From assembly GCA_905339315.1 (NCBI GenBank), contig CAJPFL010000152.1, positions 1 through 33,640 of the forward strand: 33,640 bases of DNA. The letters are read 5' to 3'. Below, piece by piece: positions 18,239 to 28,091 of the stretch. Each line of letters opens with the position of its first letter. Positions within the stretch are counted from its first letter, which is position 1. This DNA comes from Rhodocyclaceae bacterium (GTDB lineage Bacteria > Pseudomonadota > Gammaproteobacteria > Burkholderiales > Rhodocyclaceae). The translations under genes were made by a program, and so were the position numbers. Under the pieces are notes generated by a model that saw only the letters and a list, made by a program, of their open reading frames with translations, had not been told where the DNA came from and did no database searches.

Positions 18239-20155
18239 ATGCTGACGATTACATTGCCGGATGGTTCGAAGAGGGAATTCCCGCAAGCGGTGACGGTGGC
18301 CGAAGCGGCCGCTGCGATCGGCGCCGGCCTGGCCAAGGCGGCGTTGGCCGGCAAGGTCGATGGCAGGCTGGTCGACACCAGCTACCGCATCGAACGGGAC
18401 TGCGCTCTGGCCATCGTCACCGACAAGGATGCGGAAGGACTTGAGATCCTGCGCCATTCGACCGCCCACCTTCTGGCGTATGCGGTGAAGGAATTGTTTC
18501 CCGATGCCCAGGTCACCATCGGCCCGGTGATCGAGAACGGCTTCTATTACGACTTTTCCTACAAGCGACCCTTCACGCCCGAAGACCTGGCGAAAATCGA
18601 AGTGCGCATGGCCGAACTGGCGAAGAAGGATTTTCCTGTCCTGCGCGAAGTCTGGCAGCGTGACAAGGCGGTGGACTTCTTCAAGTCGATCGGCGAACAC
18701 TACAAAGCCGAGATCATTGCCTCGATTCCGGCCGATCAGGATGTCTCGCTTTACCGCGAGGGCGATTTCGTCGACCTCTGCCGCGGCCCGCACGTGCCCT
18801 CCACCGGCAAACTGAAGGTCTTCAAGCTGATGAAGCTGGCCGGCGCCTACTGGCGCGGCGATTCACGCAACGAGATGCTCCAGCGCATCTACGGCACTGC
18901 CTGGGCAAAGAAGGACGAGCTCGAGGGCTATCTCCACATGCTGGAGGAGGCCGAGAAGCGCGACCACCGCAAGCTGGGCCGGCAGCTCGATCTCTTCCAC
19001 CTGCAGGACGAAGCCCCCGGAATGGTGTTCTGGCATCCCAAGGGTTGGGTGATCTGGCAGGAGGTCGAGCAGTACATGCGCGGGCTGCTTTCTGCCAACG
19101 GCTACCTGGAAGTGCGCACGCCGCAGGTGATGGACCGCGTCCTGTGGGAACGCTCCGGCCACTGGGAGAACTATGCCGAGCACATGTTCACCACCAGGGC
19201 CGAGGAACGCGAATATGCGGTGAAGCCGATGAACTGCCCGGGCCACGTGCAGATCTTCAACCAGGGTATCAAGAGCTACCGTGACCTGCCGCTGCGGCTG
19301 GCCGAATTCGGCTCCTGTCACCGCAACGAGCCCTCGGGCGCGCTGCACGGCATCATGCGCGTGCGCGCCTTCGTGCAGGACGACGCCCATATCTTCTGTA
19401 CCGAGGAACAGATCCTCGGCGAGTCGGCCGCCTTCATCGACCTGTTGCGCAAGGTCTATGCGGACTTCGGTTTCAGCGACATTCTCGTCAAGCTGTCAAC
19501 GAGGCCGGAGAAGCGCATCGGCGCCGACGAGACCTGGGACCGGGCCGAGGCGGCGCTGGCGCAGGCGCTCGACGCCAAGGGCCTTGCATACGACCTGCAG
19601 CCGGGCGAAGGCGCTTTCTATGGGCCGAAGATCGAGTTTTCCCTCAAGGACTGCCTTAACCGCGTCTGGCAGTGCGGCACGCTGCAACTCGACTTTTCCC
19701 TGCCGGGCCGCCTTGGCGCCGAGTATGTGGCGGAGGACAACAGCCGCCGCCAGCCGGTCATGCTGCACCGGGCCATCCTCGGCTCGATGGAGCGCTTCAT
19801 CGGCATTCTCATTGAACATCACGCCGGCGCCTTCCCGCTCTGGCTGTCTCCGGTTCATGCGGTGGTCATGAATATCTCCGAGCACCAGGCCGATTACGCT
19901 GAAGTTGTTGCAGAAAAGCTACGCCTGGCCGGCCTTCGGGCCGTTGCGGATTTGCGCAATGAGAAAATTAGCTATAAAATACGCGAACATAGCTTGCAAA
20001 AGCTGCCTTATCAAGTCGTCGTCGGCGACAAGGAAAAGGCAGCAGGGTTGGTCGCCGTGCGTGCCCGGGGCGGACAGGACCTCGGGCAAATGTCCCTCGA
20101 GTCGTTTGTCGAACGCCTGACGCGAGAACGCAATGCGCGGGCAGGGGCGACCTGA
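18239..20155 (+). CDS. thrS: threonyl-tRNA synthetase
   Basis: This cytoplasmic class II synthetase charges tRNA-Thr and edits Ser-tRNA-Thr. The 638 residues (E. coli 642) hold, in order, a TGS domain (about 1-60, [13 protein letters not shown]), the editing domain with [10 protein letters not shown] (HxxxH), the class II catalytic core with MNCPGH (zinc Cys), motif 2 in [12 protein letters not shown], motif 3 in [14 protein letters not shown], and the anticodon-binding domain. ATG at 18239 fits the family start; a TTG two codons earlier is in frame. The ribosome site is weak. It heads the thrS-infC-rpmI-rplT-pheST block. Confidence 0.97.
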   Translation: MLTITLPDGSKREFPQAVTVAEAAAAIGAGLAKAALAGKVDGRLVDTSYRIERDCALAIVTDKDAEGLEILRHSTAHLLAYAVKELFPDAQVTIGPVIENGFYYDFSYKRPFTPEDLAKIEVRMAELAKKDFPVLREVWQRDKAVDFFKSIGEHYKAEIIASIPADQDVSLYREGDFVDLCRGPHVPSTGKLKVFKLMKLAGAYWRGDSRNEMLQRIYGTAWAKKDELEGYLHMLEEAEKRDHRKLGRQLDLFHLQDEAPGMVFWHPKGWVIWQEVEQYMRGLLSANGYLEVRTPQVMDRVLWERSGHWENYAEHMFTTRAEEREYAVKPMNCPGHVQIFNQGIKSYRDLPLRLAEFGSCHRNEPSGALHGIMRVRAFVQDDAHIFCTEEQILGESAAFIDLLRKVYADFGFSDILVKLSTRPEKRIGADETWDRAEAALAQALDAKGLAYDLQPGEGAFYGPKIEFSLKDCLNRVWQCGTLQLDFSLPGRLGAEYVAEDNSRRQPVMLHRAILGSMERFIGILIEHHAGAFPLWLSPVHAVVMNISEHQADYAEVVAEKLRLAGLRAVADLRNEKISYKIREHSLQKLPYQVVVGDKEKAAGLVAVRARGGQDLGQMSLESFVERLTRERNARAGAT

Positions 20156-20181
20156 TTTTCGATATTTTGGAGACTTGAACC

Positions 20182-20718
20182 ATCGCACAGCCACAGCAGA
20201 AGGCGCAGCGCCTGAATGAAGAGATCAACGCCCCGGAGATACGCCTGATCGGGGTTGAGGGTGAGCAGGTCGGGATCGTGTCGGTACAGGCGGCATTGAA
20301 GATGGCCGAAGACGCCGGTGTTGATCTGGTTGAAATTGCGCCTCTGGCCCAACCGCCGGTCTGCCGCATCATGGATTACGGCAAGTTCAAGTATGCCGAG
20401 GCAAAAAAGGCGCACGAGGCCAAGCTCAAGCAGAAGCAGATTCAGGTCAAGGAAGTGAAGTTTCGCCCCGGTACCGACGAGGGCGACTACCAGATCAAGC
20501 TGCGGAACCTTGTGCGGTTCCTGCAGGAAGGCGACAAGACGAAAGTGACCCTGCGATTTCGTGGCAGGGAGATGGCGCACCAGGAGTTCGGTGTGCGTCT
20601 GCTGGAGAGGGTAAAAGCCGACCTGGAGCCGTTTGGCACGGTCGAGCAGTTTCCCAAGATGGAAGGACGCCAATTGATCATGGTGCTGGCGCCAATCAAG
20701 AAGCAGTTGAAGCACTGA
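20182..20718 (+). CDS. infC: translation initiation factor IF-3 with AUC start codon
   Basis: IF-3 binds the 30S subunit and rejects non-canonical start codons. The start is ATC at 20182 ([18 protein letters not shown]), giving 178 residues. An in-frame TGA at 20176-20178, two codons upstream, excludes any earlier start, and the first ATG in frame falls well inside the conserved N-terminal domain. TTGGAGA precedes the ATC. The N-domain (about 12-80), linker helix with [15 protein letters not shown], and C-domain ([12 protein letters not shown] onward) are intact. A rare start codon is the hallmark of infC, because IF-3 represses its own translation through it; the same control is inferred here. 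Confidence 0.95.
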   Translation: MAQPQQKAQRLNEEINAPEIRLIGVEGEQVGIVSVQAALKMAEDAGVDLVEIAPLAQPPVCRIMDYGKFKYAEAKKAHEAKLKQKQIQVKEVKFRPGTDEGDYQIKLRNLVRFLQEGDKTKVTLRFRGREMAHQEFGVRLLERVKADLEPFGTVEQFPKMEGRQLIMVLAPIKKQLKH

Positions 20719-20843
20719 GTTTCGCGCCTTGCAGGCGCAAAGCGGCAAGAACCGGCCAACAGGTTCACACAAGTGGTTGCGGGTTGTAGAAGCGCTCCTC
20801 GATCGGGAGCCACCTGGCGCCATGTTAGAAAAGGAGTTCTTTG
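20719..20843 (+). promoter_or_regulatory. structured infC-rpmI intergenic leader
   Basis: The 125-base gap holds GCGCC-TTGCA-GGCGC (20724-20738) and a second hairpin of the form GCTCC-N6-GGAGC just upstream of the rpmI ribosome site. In E. coli, L20 represses rpmI-rplT through a structure in the equivalent region. A similar role here is inferred from position only. Confidence 0.35.
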
Positions 20844-21041
20844 ATGCCGAAGATGAAGACCAAATCGGGCGCTGCCAAGCGCTTCAAAGTACGGCCGGGG
20901 GGCAGCGTCAAGCGTTCCCAGGCCTTCAAGCGCCATATCCTTACCAAGAAAACCACGAAGGCCAAGCGCCACCTGCGTGGGATAACGAGTGTCCATGATT
21001 CGGACACCGCCTCCATCCGGGCCATGCTGCCCTACGCCTAA
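20844..21041 (+). CDS. rpmI: 50S ribosomal protein L35
   Basis: The 65-residue basic protein starts [20 protein letters not shown], the near-invariant L35 N-terminus, and ends with the usual RAMLPYA. ATG at 20844 is preceded by AAGGAG with good spacing; an in-frame TTG just before it is not needed. It lies between infC and rplT, the universal order, and is very probably cotranscribed and coordinately controlled with rplT. Confidence 0.97.
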   Translation: MPKMKTKSGAAKRFKVRPGGSVKRSQAFKRHILTKKTTKAKRHLRGITSVHDSDTASIRAMLPYA

Positions 21042-21053
21042 GGAGACCAGACC

Positions 21054-21413
21054 ATGCCACGAGTCAAACGCGGTGTAACGGCGCACGCGCGCCACAAGAA
21101 GGTTCTGGACCAGGCCAAGGGTTACCGTGGCCGGCGGGGCAGTGTTTATCGCATTGCCAAACAGGCGGTGATGAAGGCGGGGCAGTATGCCTATCGCGAT
21201 CGCCGGCAGCGCAAGCGCCAGTTCCGCTCACTGTGGATCGTCCGCATCAATGCAGCAGCGCGCGAATTGGGGCTGACCTATAGCGTGCTGATGAACGGCC
21301 TGAAGAAGGCATCCATCGAAGTCGATCGCAAGGTGCTGGCGGACCTGGCCGTATTCGACAAGGCTGCCTTTGCGCAGATTGCGAACCAGGCCAAGGCGAG
21401 CCTCTCCGCCTGA
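21054..21413 (+). CDS. rplT: 50S ribosomal protein L20
   Basis: The 119-residue protein is full-length L20, an early-assembling 23S rRNA binder. It starts [20 protein letters not shown], has the long basic N-terminal arm ([35 protein letters not shown]), and the globular C-terminal domain ([33 protein letters not shown]) that in E. coli binds its own mRNA as a repressor. AAGGAGA lies ahead of the ATG, 12 bases after rpmI. A strong terminator-like hairpin follows 20 bases after the stop. Confidence 0.97.
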   Translation: MPRVKRGVTAHARHKKVLDQAKGYRGRRGSVYRIAKQAVMKAGQYAYRDRRQRKRQFRSLWIVRINAAARELGLTYSVLMNGLKKASIEVDRKVLADLAVFDKAAFAQIANQAKASLSA

Positions 21414-21433
21414 GCGCGAACTAAGCGGAAAAA

Positions 21434-21457
21434 GGAGGCCCCAAGCCTCCTTTTTTT
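21434..21457 (+). terminator. terminator/attenuator between rplT and pheS
   Basis: GGAGGC (21434-21439) pairs with GCCTCC (21445-21450) over CCCAA, followed by seven T; flanking A and T residues can extend the stem. It ends 11 bases before the pheS ATG, so any pheS transcript from upstream must read through it. A pheM-like leader peptide is not visible. Confidence 0.85.
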
Positions 21458-21465
21458 ACGTTTGA

Positions 21466-22494
<1,029 letters not shown>

Positions 22495-22496
22495 TC

Positions 22497-24875
22497 ATGC
22501 AGTTTTCCGAAAACTGGCTGCGAGAGTTTGTCAATCCGCCGCTTACCAGCGCCGAGCTGGCGCACAGCCTCACCATGGCGGGATTGGAGGTCGAGGCCCT
22601 TCAGGGCGTCGCGCCGGCCTTCGGCGGCGTCGTCGTGGCGCAGGTGCTGACGGTCGAAAAGCACCCCGATGCCGACAAACTGAAGCTCTGCCGCGTCGAT
22701 GCCGGGCAGGGCGACACGCTGCAGATCGTCTGTGGCGCGCCGAACGTTTCCGCCGGAATGAAGGTGCCTTGCGCGCTGGTCGGCGCGGAATTGCCGGGCA
22801 TCAAGATCAAGGCGGCCAGGGTGCGCGGCATCGAATCCTTCGGCATGCTTTGCTCGGCCCGCGAACTCGGCCTGTCGGAAGACCACAGCGGCCTCCTGGC
22901 GCTGGCCGACGATGCGCCGGTGGGCGAGGACATACGCGTCCATCTTGCGCTCGACGACAAGCTGTTCACCCTGAAGCTGACGCCAAATCGGGCTGATTGC
23001 CTCAGCCTGAAAGGCGTCGCCCGCGAGGTGGGGGCCCTGACGGGCGTGCCCGTGGCGCTGCCGGTGGGTCGTGAAACTGCGGTCGCCGTCGAAAGGCGTC
23101 GCGAAGTGGTGCTGGATGCGCCGGCTGCCTGTCCGCGCTACTGCGGGCGCGTGGTGACCGGCATCGACCCGAAGGCGCCGACGCCGGGCTGGATGAAGCG
23201 CCGCCTCGAGCGCAGCGGCATCCGTTCCATCAGCGCCGTGGTCGACGTCACCAACTATGTCATGCTCGAACTGGGCCAGCCCCTGCATGCCTTCGACAAT
23301 GCACGCCTCCATGGCGCGGTGCATGTCCGCTTCCCGGCAGCGGGCGAGCAGCTGTTGCTGCTGAACGGGCAGACGGTCGAACCATCCGCCGATACGGCCC
23401 TGATTGCCGACGACAGGCGTGCGCTGGCCCTGGCAGGCATCATGGGCGGCGAGGAGAGCGGCATCGGCGATACCACCGCAGAACTTTTCCTTGAAAGTGC
23501 CTTTTTCGCTCCCGACGCCGTCGCCGGCAAGGCGCGCGCACTGGGATTTTCCTCGGATGCGTCCTATCGTTTCGAGCGAGGCGTCGACTTTGCCAGTACG
23601 CGCGAGGCGCTGGAGCGGGCCACCCAGCTGATACTGGAGATCTGCGGCGGGCAGGCAGGCCCGGTGACGGAGGCGATCGACCGCAGTCATTTGCCGAAAC
23701 GCGAGGCGGTGAGGGTGCGCGTGTCGCGAGCCGAAAAAATCCTCGGCATCCGGCTGGGCGGCGAAGTGGCGGCGAGGCTGTTCAAGGGACTCGATTTCCC
23801 CTTCACGCAAGAAGGTGACACCTTCACCGTGACCCCGCCGTCGCACCGCTTCGACATTGCCATCGAGGAAGACCTCGTCGAGGAACTGGCGCGCCTCCAC
23901 GGTTACGACAATATTCCCGCGCGACTGCCGCAAGGCTCACTTGCGATACTGCCGCAGAACGAGCTGGCGCGCAGCGTCTGGCGCCTGCGCCGCTTGCTGG
24001 CGGGGCGCGATTACCAGGAAGTCGTGAATTACAGTTTCGTGGAGACTGGCTGGGAGCAGGACTTTTGTGCAAACCGCGAGCCGGTAGTACTTGCCAATCC
24101 CATCGCCAGCCAGATGGGCGTGATGCGGTCCAGCTTGATTGGCGGTCTGGTAGCGAATCTCGTGAATAACCTGAACAGGCGCATCGAACGGGTCAGGGTG
24201 TTCGAAACCGGCCGCTGTTTTCAGCGGGACAGCCAGGGAGACCAGGTCGCAGGCTTCCTGCAACCCAAGCGTATCGCTGCCCTGGCCGCGGGTCCGGTAG
24301 CGCCAGAGCAGTGGGGTTTGCCGATGCGGCGTGCAGATTTCTATGACGTCAAGGCCGATGTCGAGGCGTTGCTGGCCCCCTGGCTGGCCGGGTTCGAGCG
24401 ATTGGACCATCCCGCCCTCCATCCTGGCCGGTCCGCCTCCGTGATCCTGCACGGCAGAGTAGTCGGCCTGGTCGGCGAATTGCATCCTCAGTGGGTGCAG
24501 AAATACGAACTGGGTACAGCCCCGGTGGTGCTCGAACTGGATCTGGACGCTGTTTTGCAGCAGCCTCTGCCGAAGTACCGGGAGGTTTCCCGCTTCCCGG
24601 CGGTAGTGCGCGATCTGGCACTGGTGGTGGATCAGGAACAGCCAGCCCAGGCTATGCTGGAAGGCTTAATTGCCGCCGCCCCTGCCTTTGTCAGGGAGGT
24701 TGTCCTGTTCGATGTGTACCAGGGAAAAGGGGTCGAGCCGAACAAAAAAAGTCTTGCATTTCGGGTAGTTATGCAAGATACTGAGAAAACACTTTCTGAT
24801 GGCGAAGTCGATGCGGCGTTGGTCAAAATGATTGAAGCCGCCACGCAAAAATTCGCTGCCAAGCTGCGTTCTTAG
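22497..24875 (+). CDS. pheT: phenylalanyl-tRNA synthetase beta subunit
   Basis: PheT edits mischarged Tyr-tRNA-Phe and binds tRNA. The 792 residues hold the expected domain order: B1 start MQFSENWLREFVNPPL, an EMAP/OB tRNA-binding domain (about 40-150, VLTVEKHPDADKLKLCRVDA), the B3/B4 editing domain (about 210-380, with GIRSISAVVDVTNYVMLELG), B5 (about 400-470), the catalytic-like core and a C-terminal FDX-ACB domain (PKYREVSRFPAVVRDLAL onward) that binds the tRNA anticodon. It follows pheS by two bases, and ihfA starts nine bases after its stop. From about 24700 the base composition becomes slightly A-richer. Confidence 0.97.
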   Translation: MQFSENWLREFVNPPLTSAELAHSLTMAGLEVEALQGVAPAFGGVVVAQVLTVEKHPDADKLKLCRVDAGQGDTLQIVCGAPNVSAGMKVPCALVGAELPGIKIKAARVRGIESFGMLCSARELGLSEDHSGLLALADDAPVGEDIRVHLALDDKLFTLKLTPNRADCLSLKGVAREVGALTGVPVALPVGRETAVAVERRREVVLDAPAACPRYCGRVVTGIDPKAPTPGWMKRRLERSGIRSISAVVDVTNYVMLELGQPLHAFDNARLHGAVHVRFPAAGEQLLLLNGQTVEPSADTALIADDRRALALAGIMGGEESGIGDTTAELFLESAFFAPDAVAGKARALGFSSDASYRFERGVDFASTREALERATQLILEICGGQAGPVTEAIDRSHLPKREAVRVRVSRAEKILGIRLGGEVAARLFKGLDFPFTQEGDTFTVTPPSHRFDIAIEEDLVEELARLHGYDNIPARLPQGSLAILPQNELARSVWRLRRLLAGRDYQEVVNYSFVETGWEQDFCANREPVVLANPIASQMGVMRSSLIGGLVANLVNNLNRRIERVRVFETGRCFQRDSQGDQVAGFLQPKRIAALAAGPVAPEQWGLPMRRADFYDVKADVEALLAPWLAGFERLDHPALHPGRSASVILHGRVVGLVGELHPQWVQKYELGTAPVVLELDLDAVLQQPLPKYREVSRFPAVVRDLALVVDQEQPAQAMLEGLIAAAPAFVREVVLFDVYQGKGVEPNKKSLAFRVVMQDTEKTLSDGEVDAALVKMIEAATQKFAAKLRS

Positions 24876-24884
24876 GGAGCAGAA

Positions 24885-25190
24885 ATGACGTTAACAAAGG
24901 CGGAACTCGCCGACCTCCTATTTGAAAAAGTTGGTCTGAACAAGCGCGAAGCGAAAGACATGGTCGAGGGCTTCTTCGAGGAAATCCGCACGGCGCTGGA
25001 ACGAGGGGAGAGCGTGAAACTTTCCGGCTTCGGCAATTTTCAGTTGCGCGACAAACCGCAGCGCCCCGGCCGCAATCCAAAGACGGGCGAGGAAATTCCC
25101 ATCACTGCGCGCCGCGTTGTTACCTTCCATGCCAGCCAGAAACTCAAAGCCTCGGTCGAGAAGTTGAGCAGCCATGGCAAGCAAGGATGA
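24885..25190 (+). CDS. ihfA: integration host factor alpha subunit
   Basis: IhfA pairs with IhfB to bend DNA sharply at specific sites, serving replication, transcription and site-specific recombination. The 101 residues start [20 protein letters not shown]; the core [20 protein letters not shown] has the arm with the conserved RPGRNP turn. The position after pheT is the widely conserved location of ihfA in proteobacteria, which decides alpha over HU. GGGAGCAGAA precedes the ATG. Its end overlaps the MerR-type gene by 17 bases. Confidence 0.97.
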   Translation: MTLTKAELADLLFEKVGLNKREAKDMVEGFFEEIRTALERGESVKLSGFGNFQLRDKPQRPGRNPKTGEEIPITARRVVTFHASQKLKASVEKLSSHGKQG

Positions 25191-25536
25191 CCTGCCCCCC
25201 ATCCCGGCCAAGCGTTACTTCACCATCGGCGAAGTAAGCGAACTGTGCGGCGTCAAGCCGCATGTGCTGCGCTACTGGGAGCAGGAATTTACCCAGCTGA
25301 AGCCGGTCAAGCGGCGCGGCAACCGCCGTTATTACCAGCACCATGAAGTTCTGCTTGTGCGCCGCATCCGCGAACTGCTCTATCGTGAAGGCTTTACCAT
25401 CAGCGGTGCGCGCAACCGTCTCGAAGAAGTTCCCGGAAAGGAACTGACAAACCATATCGCTGAAACGGACCTGCCTGCTTCTGCAGATTCGCTGCGCCGC
25501 GAGATTGCCGACATCATCGCATTGTTACGCGCCTGA
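25174..25536 (+). CDS. MerR-family transcriptional regulator
   Basis: This 120-residue protein has a MerR-type winged helix-turn-helix (about 14-85): [40 protein letters not shown], then the helix [20 protein letters not shown]. The remaining 35 residues are a short coiled segment ([15 protein letters not shown]), probably for dimerisation; no metal-binding Cys set is present, so it is not a metal sensor of the MerR/CueR kind. The start overlaps ihfA by 17 bases. The ihfA-merR-tRNA-Pro arrangement is typical of betaproteobacteria. Target genes are unknown. Confidence 0.92.
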   Translation: MASKDDLPPIPAKRYFTIGEVSELCGVKPHVLRYWEQEFTQLKPVKRRGNRRYYQHHEVLLVRRIRELLYREGFTISGARNRLEEVPGKELTNHIAETDLPASADSLRREIADIIALLRA

Positions 25537-25571
25537 ATTGCGCGCGTGGCGCATTCAATTTCCCCGCTCTC

Positions 25572-25580
25572 TGATATAAT
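25572..25580 (+). promoter_or_regulatory. extended -10 promoter of tRNA-Pro
   Basis: TGATATAAT (25572-25580) is a perfect extended -10 element (TGnTATAAT). No clear -35 is present, which an extended -10 tolerates. The tRNA 5' end lies 12 bases downstream, so the leader is very short. Confidence 0.7.
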
Positions 25581-25590
25581 CCACATTCAG

Positions 25591-25668
<78 letters not shown>

Positions 25669-25699
25669 TTAAAAAACAAGAACTTATCAAGAAATGAAG

Positions 25700-25722
25700 G
25701 CCAGCCAAAAGCTGGCTTTTTT
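25700..25722 (+). terminator. terminator after tRNA-Pro
   Basis: GCCAGC (25700-25705) pairs with GCTGGC (25711-25716) over CAAAA and is followed by TTTTTTATTTT. It is a strong Rho-independent terminator. Confidence 0.9.
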
Positions 25723-25727
25723 ATTTT

Positions 25728-25751
25728 GCGGTACGGTTTGCGGTACGGTTT
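25728..25751 (+). repeat. tandem 12-bp direct repeat beside the tRNA-Pro terminator
   Basis: GCGGTACGGTTT occurs twice in exact tandem (25728-25739, 25740-25751); an inverted TACCGC follows at 25761-25766. Short repeats at this position near a tRNA integration site resemble arm-type integrase binding sites. That role is inference; no integrase gene is visible. Confidence 0.6.
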
Positions 25752-25826
25752 TTCGTTTGCTACCGCACGTTGCATGTGTTGTTGCCGGACAACACCACAG
25801 GAAAAATGTCGCCGCACATGCGCGCG

Positions 25827-25855
25827 TTGACGCCAGTAACCCAACCGGTTAGGAT
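25827..25855 (+). promoter_or_regulatory. promoter candidate for the DUF4160/DUF2442 pair
   Basis: TTGACG (25827-25832), a 17-base spacer and TAGGAT (25850-25855) predict RNA start at about 25861-25863, on or next to the ATG at 25861. The mRNA could be leaderless. Confidence 0.5.
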
Positions 25856-25860
25856 TGTGC

Positions 25861-26109
25861 ATGCCAACGATCAGACGCATCGGAGCTTGCCGCGTGGTCG
25901 TCTATCCGAACGATCATCGCCCGGCGCATGTGCATATCATTGGCGAAGGATGCGAGGCGGTATTCAAGCTCAACTGCCCGAAGGGGCCGCCAGAGCTGCG
26001 CGAAAACTACGGCTTCAAGCCGGTAATGCTGGGCGCGTTCCTGACGGAATTGAAGGCCGAGGTTGAAGTGTTGTGCGAGGAATGGAGGAATATTCATGGC
26101 TATCCCTAA
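25861..26109 (+). CDS. DUF4160-family protein, possible toxin-antitoxin partner
   Basis: This small 82-residue protein matches DUF4160: a short basic N-terminus MPTIRRIGACRVVVYPNDH, then the family mark NDHRPAHVHI and a C-terminal helix (LTELKAEVEVLCEEWRNIHG). The biochemical role of DUF4160 is not established; it is often next to a DUF2442 gene, as here, and the pair is commonly predicted to be a toxin-antitoxin system. The ATG at 25861 is preceded by AGGA, but that overlaps a predicted -10 box. Its last 14 bases overlap the DUF2442 gene, indicating coupled translation. It is the first gene after the tRNA-Pro boundary. Confidence 0.8.
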   Translation: MPTIRRIGACRVVVYPNDHRPAHVHIIGEGCEAVFKLNCPKGPPELRENYGFKPVMLGAFLTELKAEVEVLCEEWRNIHGYP

Positions 26110-26509
26110 GAGCGAGATCGAGCAGGCCAATCGACGCGGCCGCGCCCGCCTGCGTTCTTCGCCCATTGCAAAAACTGCGCGCTACGATCGCGGCCGCATC
26201 ATCATCGAGATGAGCACGGGGCTGGAACTGTCCTTCAAGGCCCACGATGCCCAGGGCCTGGCGCGGGCAACACCCGCCCAGTTGCGCGAGATCGAGGTCA
26301 CACCGACGGGATTGGGGCTCCATTTTCCGCAGCTCGATGCCGATATCTACCTGCCTGCGTTGTTGGATGGTTTTCTCGGCTCGAAGATGTGGATGGCGCG
26401 ACTGGGACAACGCGGCGGCAGCGTGGCGAGCCCGGCCAAGGCCGCTGCTGCCCGCGCCAATGGAAAACTGGGCGGCCGGCCTCGCAAGACCATGAAGGAA
26501 GCCGCATGA
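26096..26509 (+). CDS. DUF2442-family protein, partner of the DUF4160 gene
   Basis: The 137-residue protein contains a DUF2442 domain (about 38-102): YDRGRIIIEMSTGLELSF, then LREIEVTPTGLGLHFPQLDADIYLPALLDGF. The C-terminal tail (about 108-137) is Ala/Gly/Arg-rich and basic (AAARANGKLGGRPRK), resembling a DNA-contacting tail. DUF2442 domains are small and often form the second gene of DUF4160 pairs; the usual guess is that this is the antitoxin or regulator. ATG at 26096 has an excellent GGAGGA seven bases upstream, inside the preceding gene. Confidence 0.8.
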   Translation: MAIPKSEIEQANRRGRARLRSSPIAKTARYDRGRIIIEMSTGLELSFKAHDAQGLARATPAQLREIEVTPTGLGLHFPQLDADIYLPALLDGFLGSKMWMARLGQRGGSVASPAKAAAARANGKLGGRPRKTMKEAA

Positions 26510-26525
26510 GGGTTCGATAGATTCA

Positions 26526-26559
26526 CGGCGGCGGGCGGTATTGCTGCCGCCACGCCGCC
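26526..26559. terminator. GC-rich hairpin between convergent genes
   Basis: CGGCGGCGGGCGG (26526-26538) pairs with CCGCCACGCCGCCG (26546-26559) apart from one bulge. It sits between the ends of the DUF2442 gene (+) and the exonuclease gene (-). No T tract follows on either strand, so it may be a transcript-end stabiliser rather than an intrinsic terminator. Confidence 0.5.
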
Positions 26560-26568
26560 GATGGGATC

Positions 26569-27432
26569 TCACTTCACCACCGTCACCCTCACCTCCTGCC
26601 TCCCTTCCCCGCGATAGCGGTCGAGATCGACACCGCGCAACTCCGGGATGCGCTTGTAATCCACGTTCCCGGGCTTCCACAGCCTCACCACGCTGACGCC
26701 GGCGCCTTGCTCCCGCGGATGCCGCGAGAGCGCCACCAGTGCCTTCCTGGCCGCTTCCAGTACATCGTCCGCAGCCTCCGCCTGCCGCTTCGCCATCAGG
26801 TAGTCCTGCGCGGCTTGTGACCACGCTGGATCGTCGCGCTGCGCCGAGTCTGCGTCTGTAAGCGGCGGCGGGGTGTCGCTGTCCAGATACGGCTGGAAGG
26901 CGTCCCACGCTTCGCGGATCAGGGACATCAGCTCCTCGTCGCGCTGCACGGTGACGAGCAGCCCCTCGCCCTCGGCATACACCCACAGGTGGGCGGTTGA
27001 GGCGCCCGAGACCATCAGCTGGTGCTGCACCTGGGCGGCGTAGTGGCCGGGGATCCTCCCCTCGGCCGCTTCGCGCCACAGGCTCGACTGCCGCCCCCGG
27101 AACGGGCACTTCACCTCGACGATGAGCGTGCCGGCGAGGTTGATGCCGTCGAGGCTCGCCGAATACAGCCCGTCCTGCAGCACCAGCGGGTTCATGATCT
27201 CGCCGGTCTGCGCTTCATACGCGGCGCGTGCCTGCGGCTCCAGCTGCGTGCCGTGGGCCATGGCCGGCGTCACCTGCTGGCTGCTGCGGCCGGTTTTCAC
27301 GAGCCACAGCCCGTAGGGGGTGAGCCAGGGGCTGATGCCCAGCACCGCCGGGGTCTCGGAGGCGTTCCTCATCTCCTTCCTGTAGGCCAGCCACTCGGGC
27401 GAGCCCTGCACCAGTTTCAGCACGGCGCTCAT
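26569..27432 (-). CDS. YqaJ-type phage recombination exonuclease
   Basis: This 287-residue protein has a YqaJ viral-recombinase/lambda-exonuclease-like nuclease domain (about 1-195). It begins with the family mark VQGSPEWLAYRKEMRNASE, then ETPAVLGISPW, HGTQLEPQARAAYEAQTGE, a catalytic Asp in SASLDGI, the E-x-K pair in IVEVKCPFRG, and HYAAQVQHQLMVSGA. These are the PD-(D/E)XK residues expected for a 5'-3' exonuclease that makes single-stranded tails. The C-terminal part (about 210-287) is helical and unassigned. Start ATG at 27432 overlaps the annealing-protein stop (TGATG), so nuclease and annealase are translationally coupled, as in Exo/Beta pairs. GGAGG precedes the start. Confidence 0.88.
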   Translation of the reverse strand: MSAVLKLVQGSPEWLAYRKEMRNASETPAVLGISPWLTPYGLWLVKTGRSSQQVTPAMAHGTQLEPQARAAYEAQTGEIMNPLVLQDGLYSASLDGINLAGTLIVEVKCPFRGRQSSLWREAAEGRIPGHYAAQVQHQLMVSGASTAHLWVYAEGEGLLVTVQRDEELMSLIREAWDAFQPYLDSDTPPPLTDADSAQRDDPAWSQAAQDYLMAKRQAEAADDVLEAARKALVALSRHPREQGAGVSVVRLWKPGNVDYKRIPELRGVDLDRYRGEGRQEVRVTVVK

Positions 27433-28061
27433 CACGCGGCCTCCTTGCGGTTGCGCGCCTGCTCCAGGCTGCGGATGACGCGGCTGGCCTCGTTCTTGGC
27501 GATGTCCTCCAGCCGATCGATGCCGAAGTAGTCGAGCACCTTCTGCCGCTCGGTGCCGGATTCCTCGATCAGGCGCTCGATGTAGCGCACCTGGGCCGAG
27601 GTGATGGCATCTCCAGTCTTCTTCTCCGCCGGTGGCGGGAAACTCGCCACCTTGGCCGGTGCCGGCGCCTCGGCTTCAACGAGGGGCAGGTCTTCGCCGG
27701 CGTAGATGCTCAGCCCCAGCCCGTGCAGCGCGATGGCCTTCACCAGGCAGCGCTGGATGCTGGTGTTGATGTCGAAGCTCGACGGCGCCAGAATCGGCCG
27801 GTTCTTCGCATCCAGCACCGGGTGGATCTGGCTCAGCGTGACTCCCTGCACCGTCACCGCCACCTCGACGAAGACGCCGAGGTCGGTGATCAGGTAGGGC
27901 AGCCCATTGAAGCGCTTCACTTCCCACTGTGCCTGCGGATCGGCCAGGCGCAGCTGGGCCACGGCATAGGGCCAGGACAGGTAGTCGAACTGGCCCTTCT
28001 TCTCCACGTACTTCGCCACGTCGATCTCGAACAGGCGACGAAACGCATTGCTCTCTTGCAT
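27432..28061 (-). CDS. single-strand annealing protein, DUF1071/Sak3-like
   Basis: This 209-residue protein matches the DUF1071 (Sak3-like) phage recombinase family. The domain (about 1-135) shows FDYLSWPYAVAQLRLADPQA, then HPVLDAKNRPILAPSSFDIN and TSIQRCLVKAIALHGLGLSI ending YAGEDLP, which is the strongest family mark. A Pro/Ala linker (about 130-150) leads to a small helical domain (SAQVRYIERLIEESGTERQK onward) common at annealase C-termini. It should anneal complementary single strands made by the downstream exonuclease. ATAGGAGAT precedes the ATG. A structured 190-base gap separates it from ardC upstream. Confidence 0.88.
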   Translation of the reverse strand: MQESNAFRRLFEIDVAKYVEKKGQFDYLSWPYAVAQLRLADPQAQWEVKRFNGLPYLITDLGVFVEVAVTVQGVTLSQIHPVLDAKNRPILAPSSFDINTSIQRCLVKAIALHGLGLSIYAGEDLPLVEAEAPAPAKVASFPPPAEKKTGDAITSAQVRYIERLIEESGTERQKVLDYFGIDRLEDIAKNEASRVIRSLEQARNRKEAA

Positions 28062-28091
28062 GATGGATCTCCTATCACGTGTGTAAACGAC

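Noticed and set aside
26015-27109. 364-residue minus-strand frame across the DUF2442 and exonuclease genes
   Set aside because: It covers parts of two real genes in other frames, is Arg/Gly/Ala-rich and has no motif.
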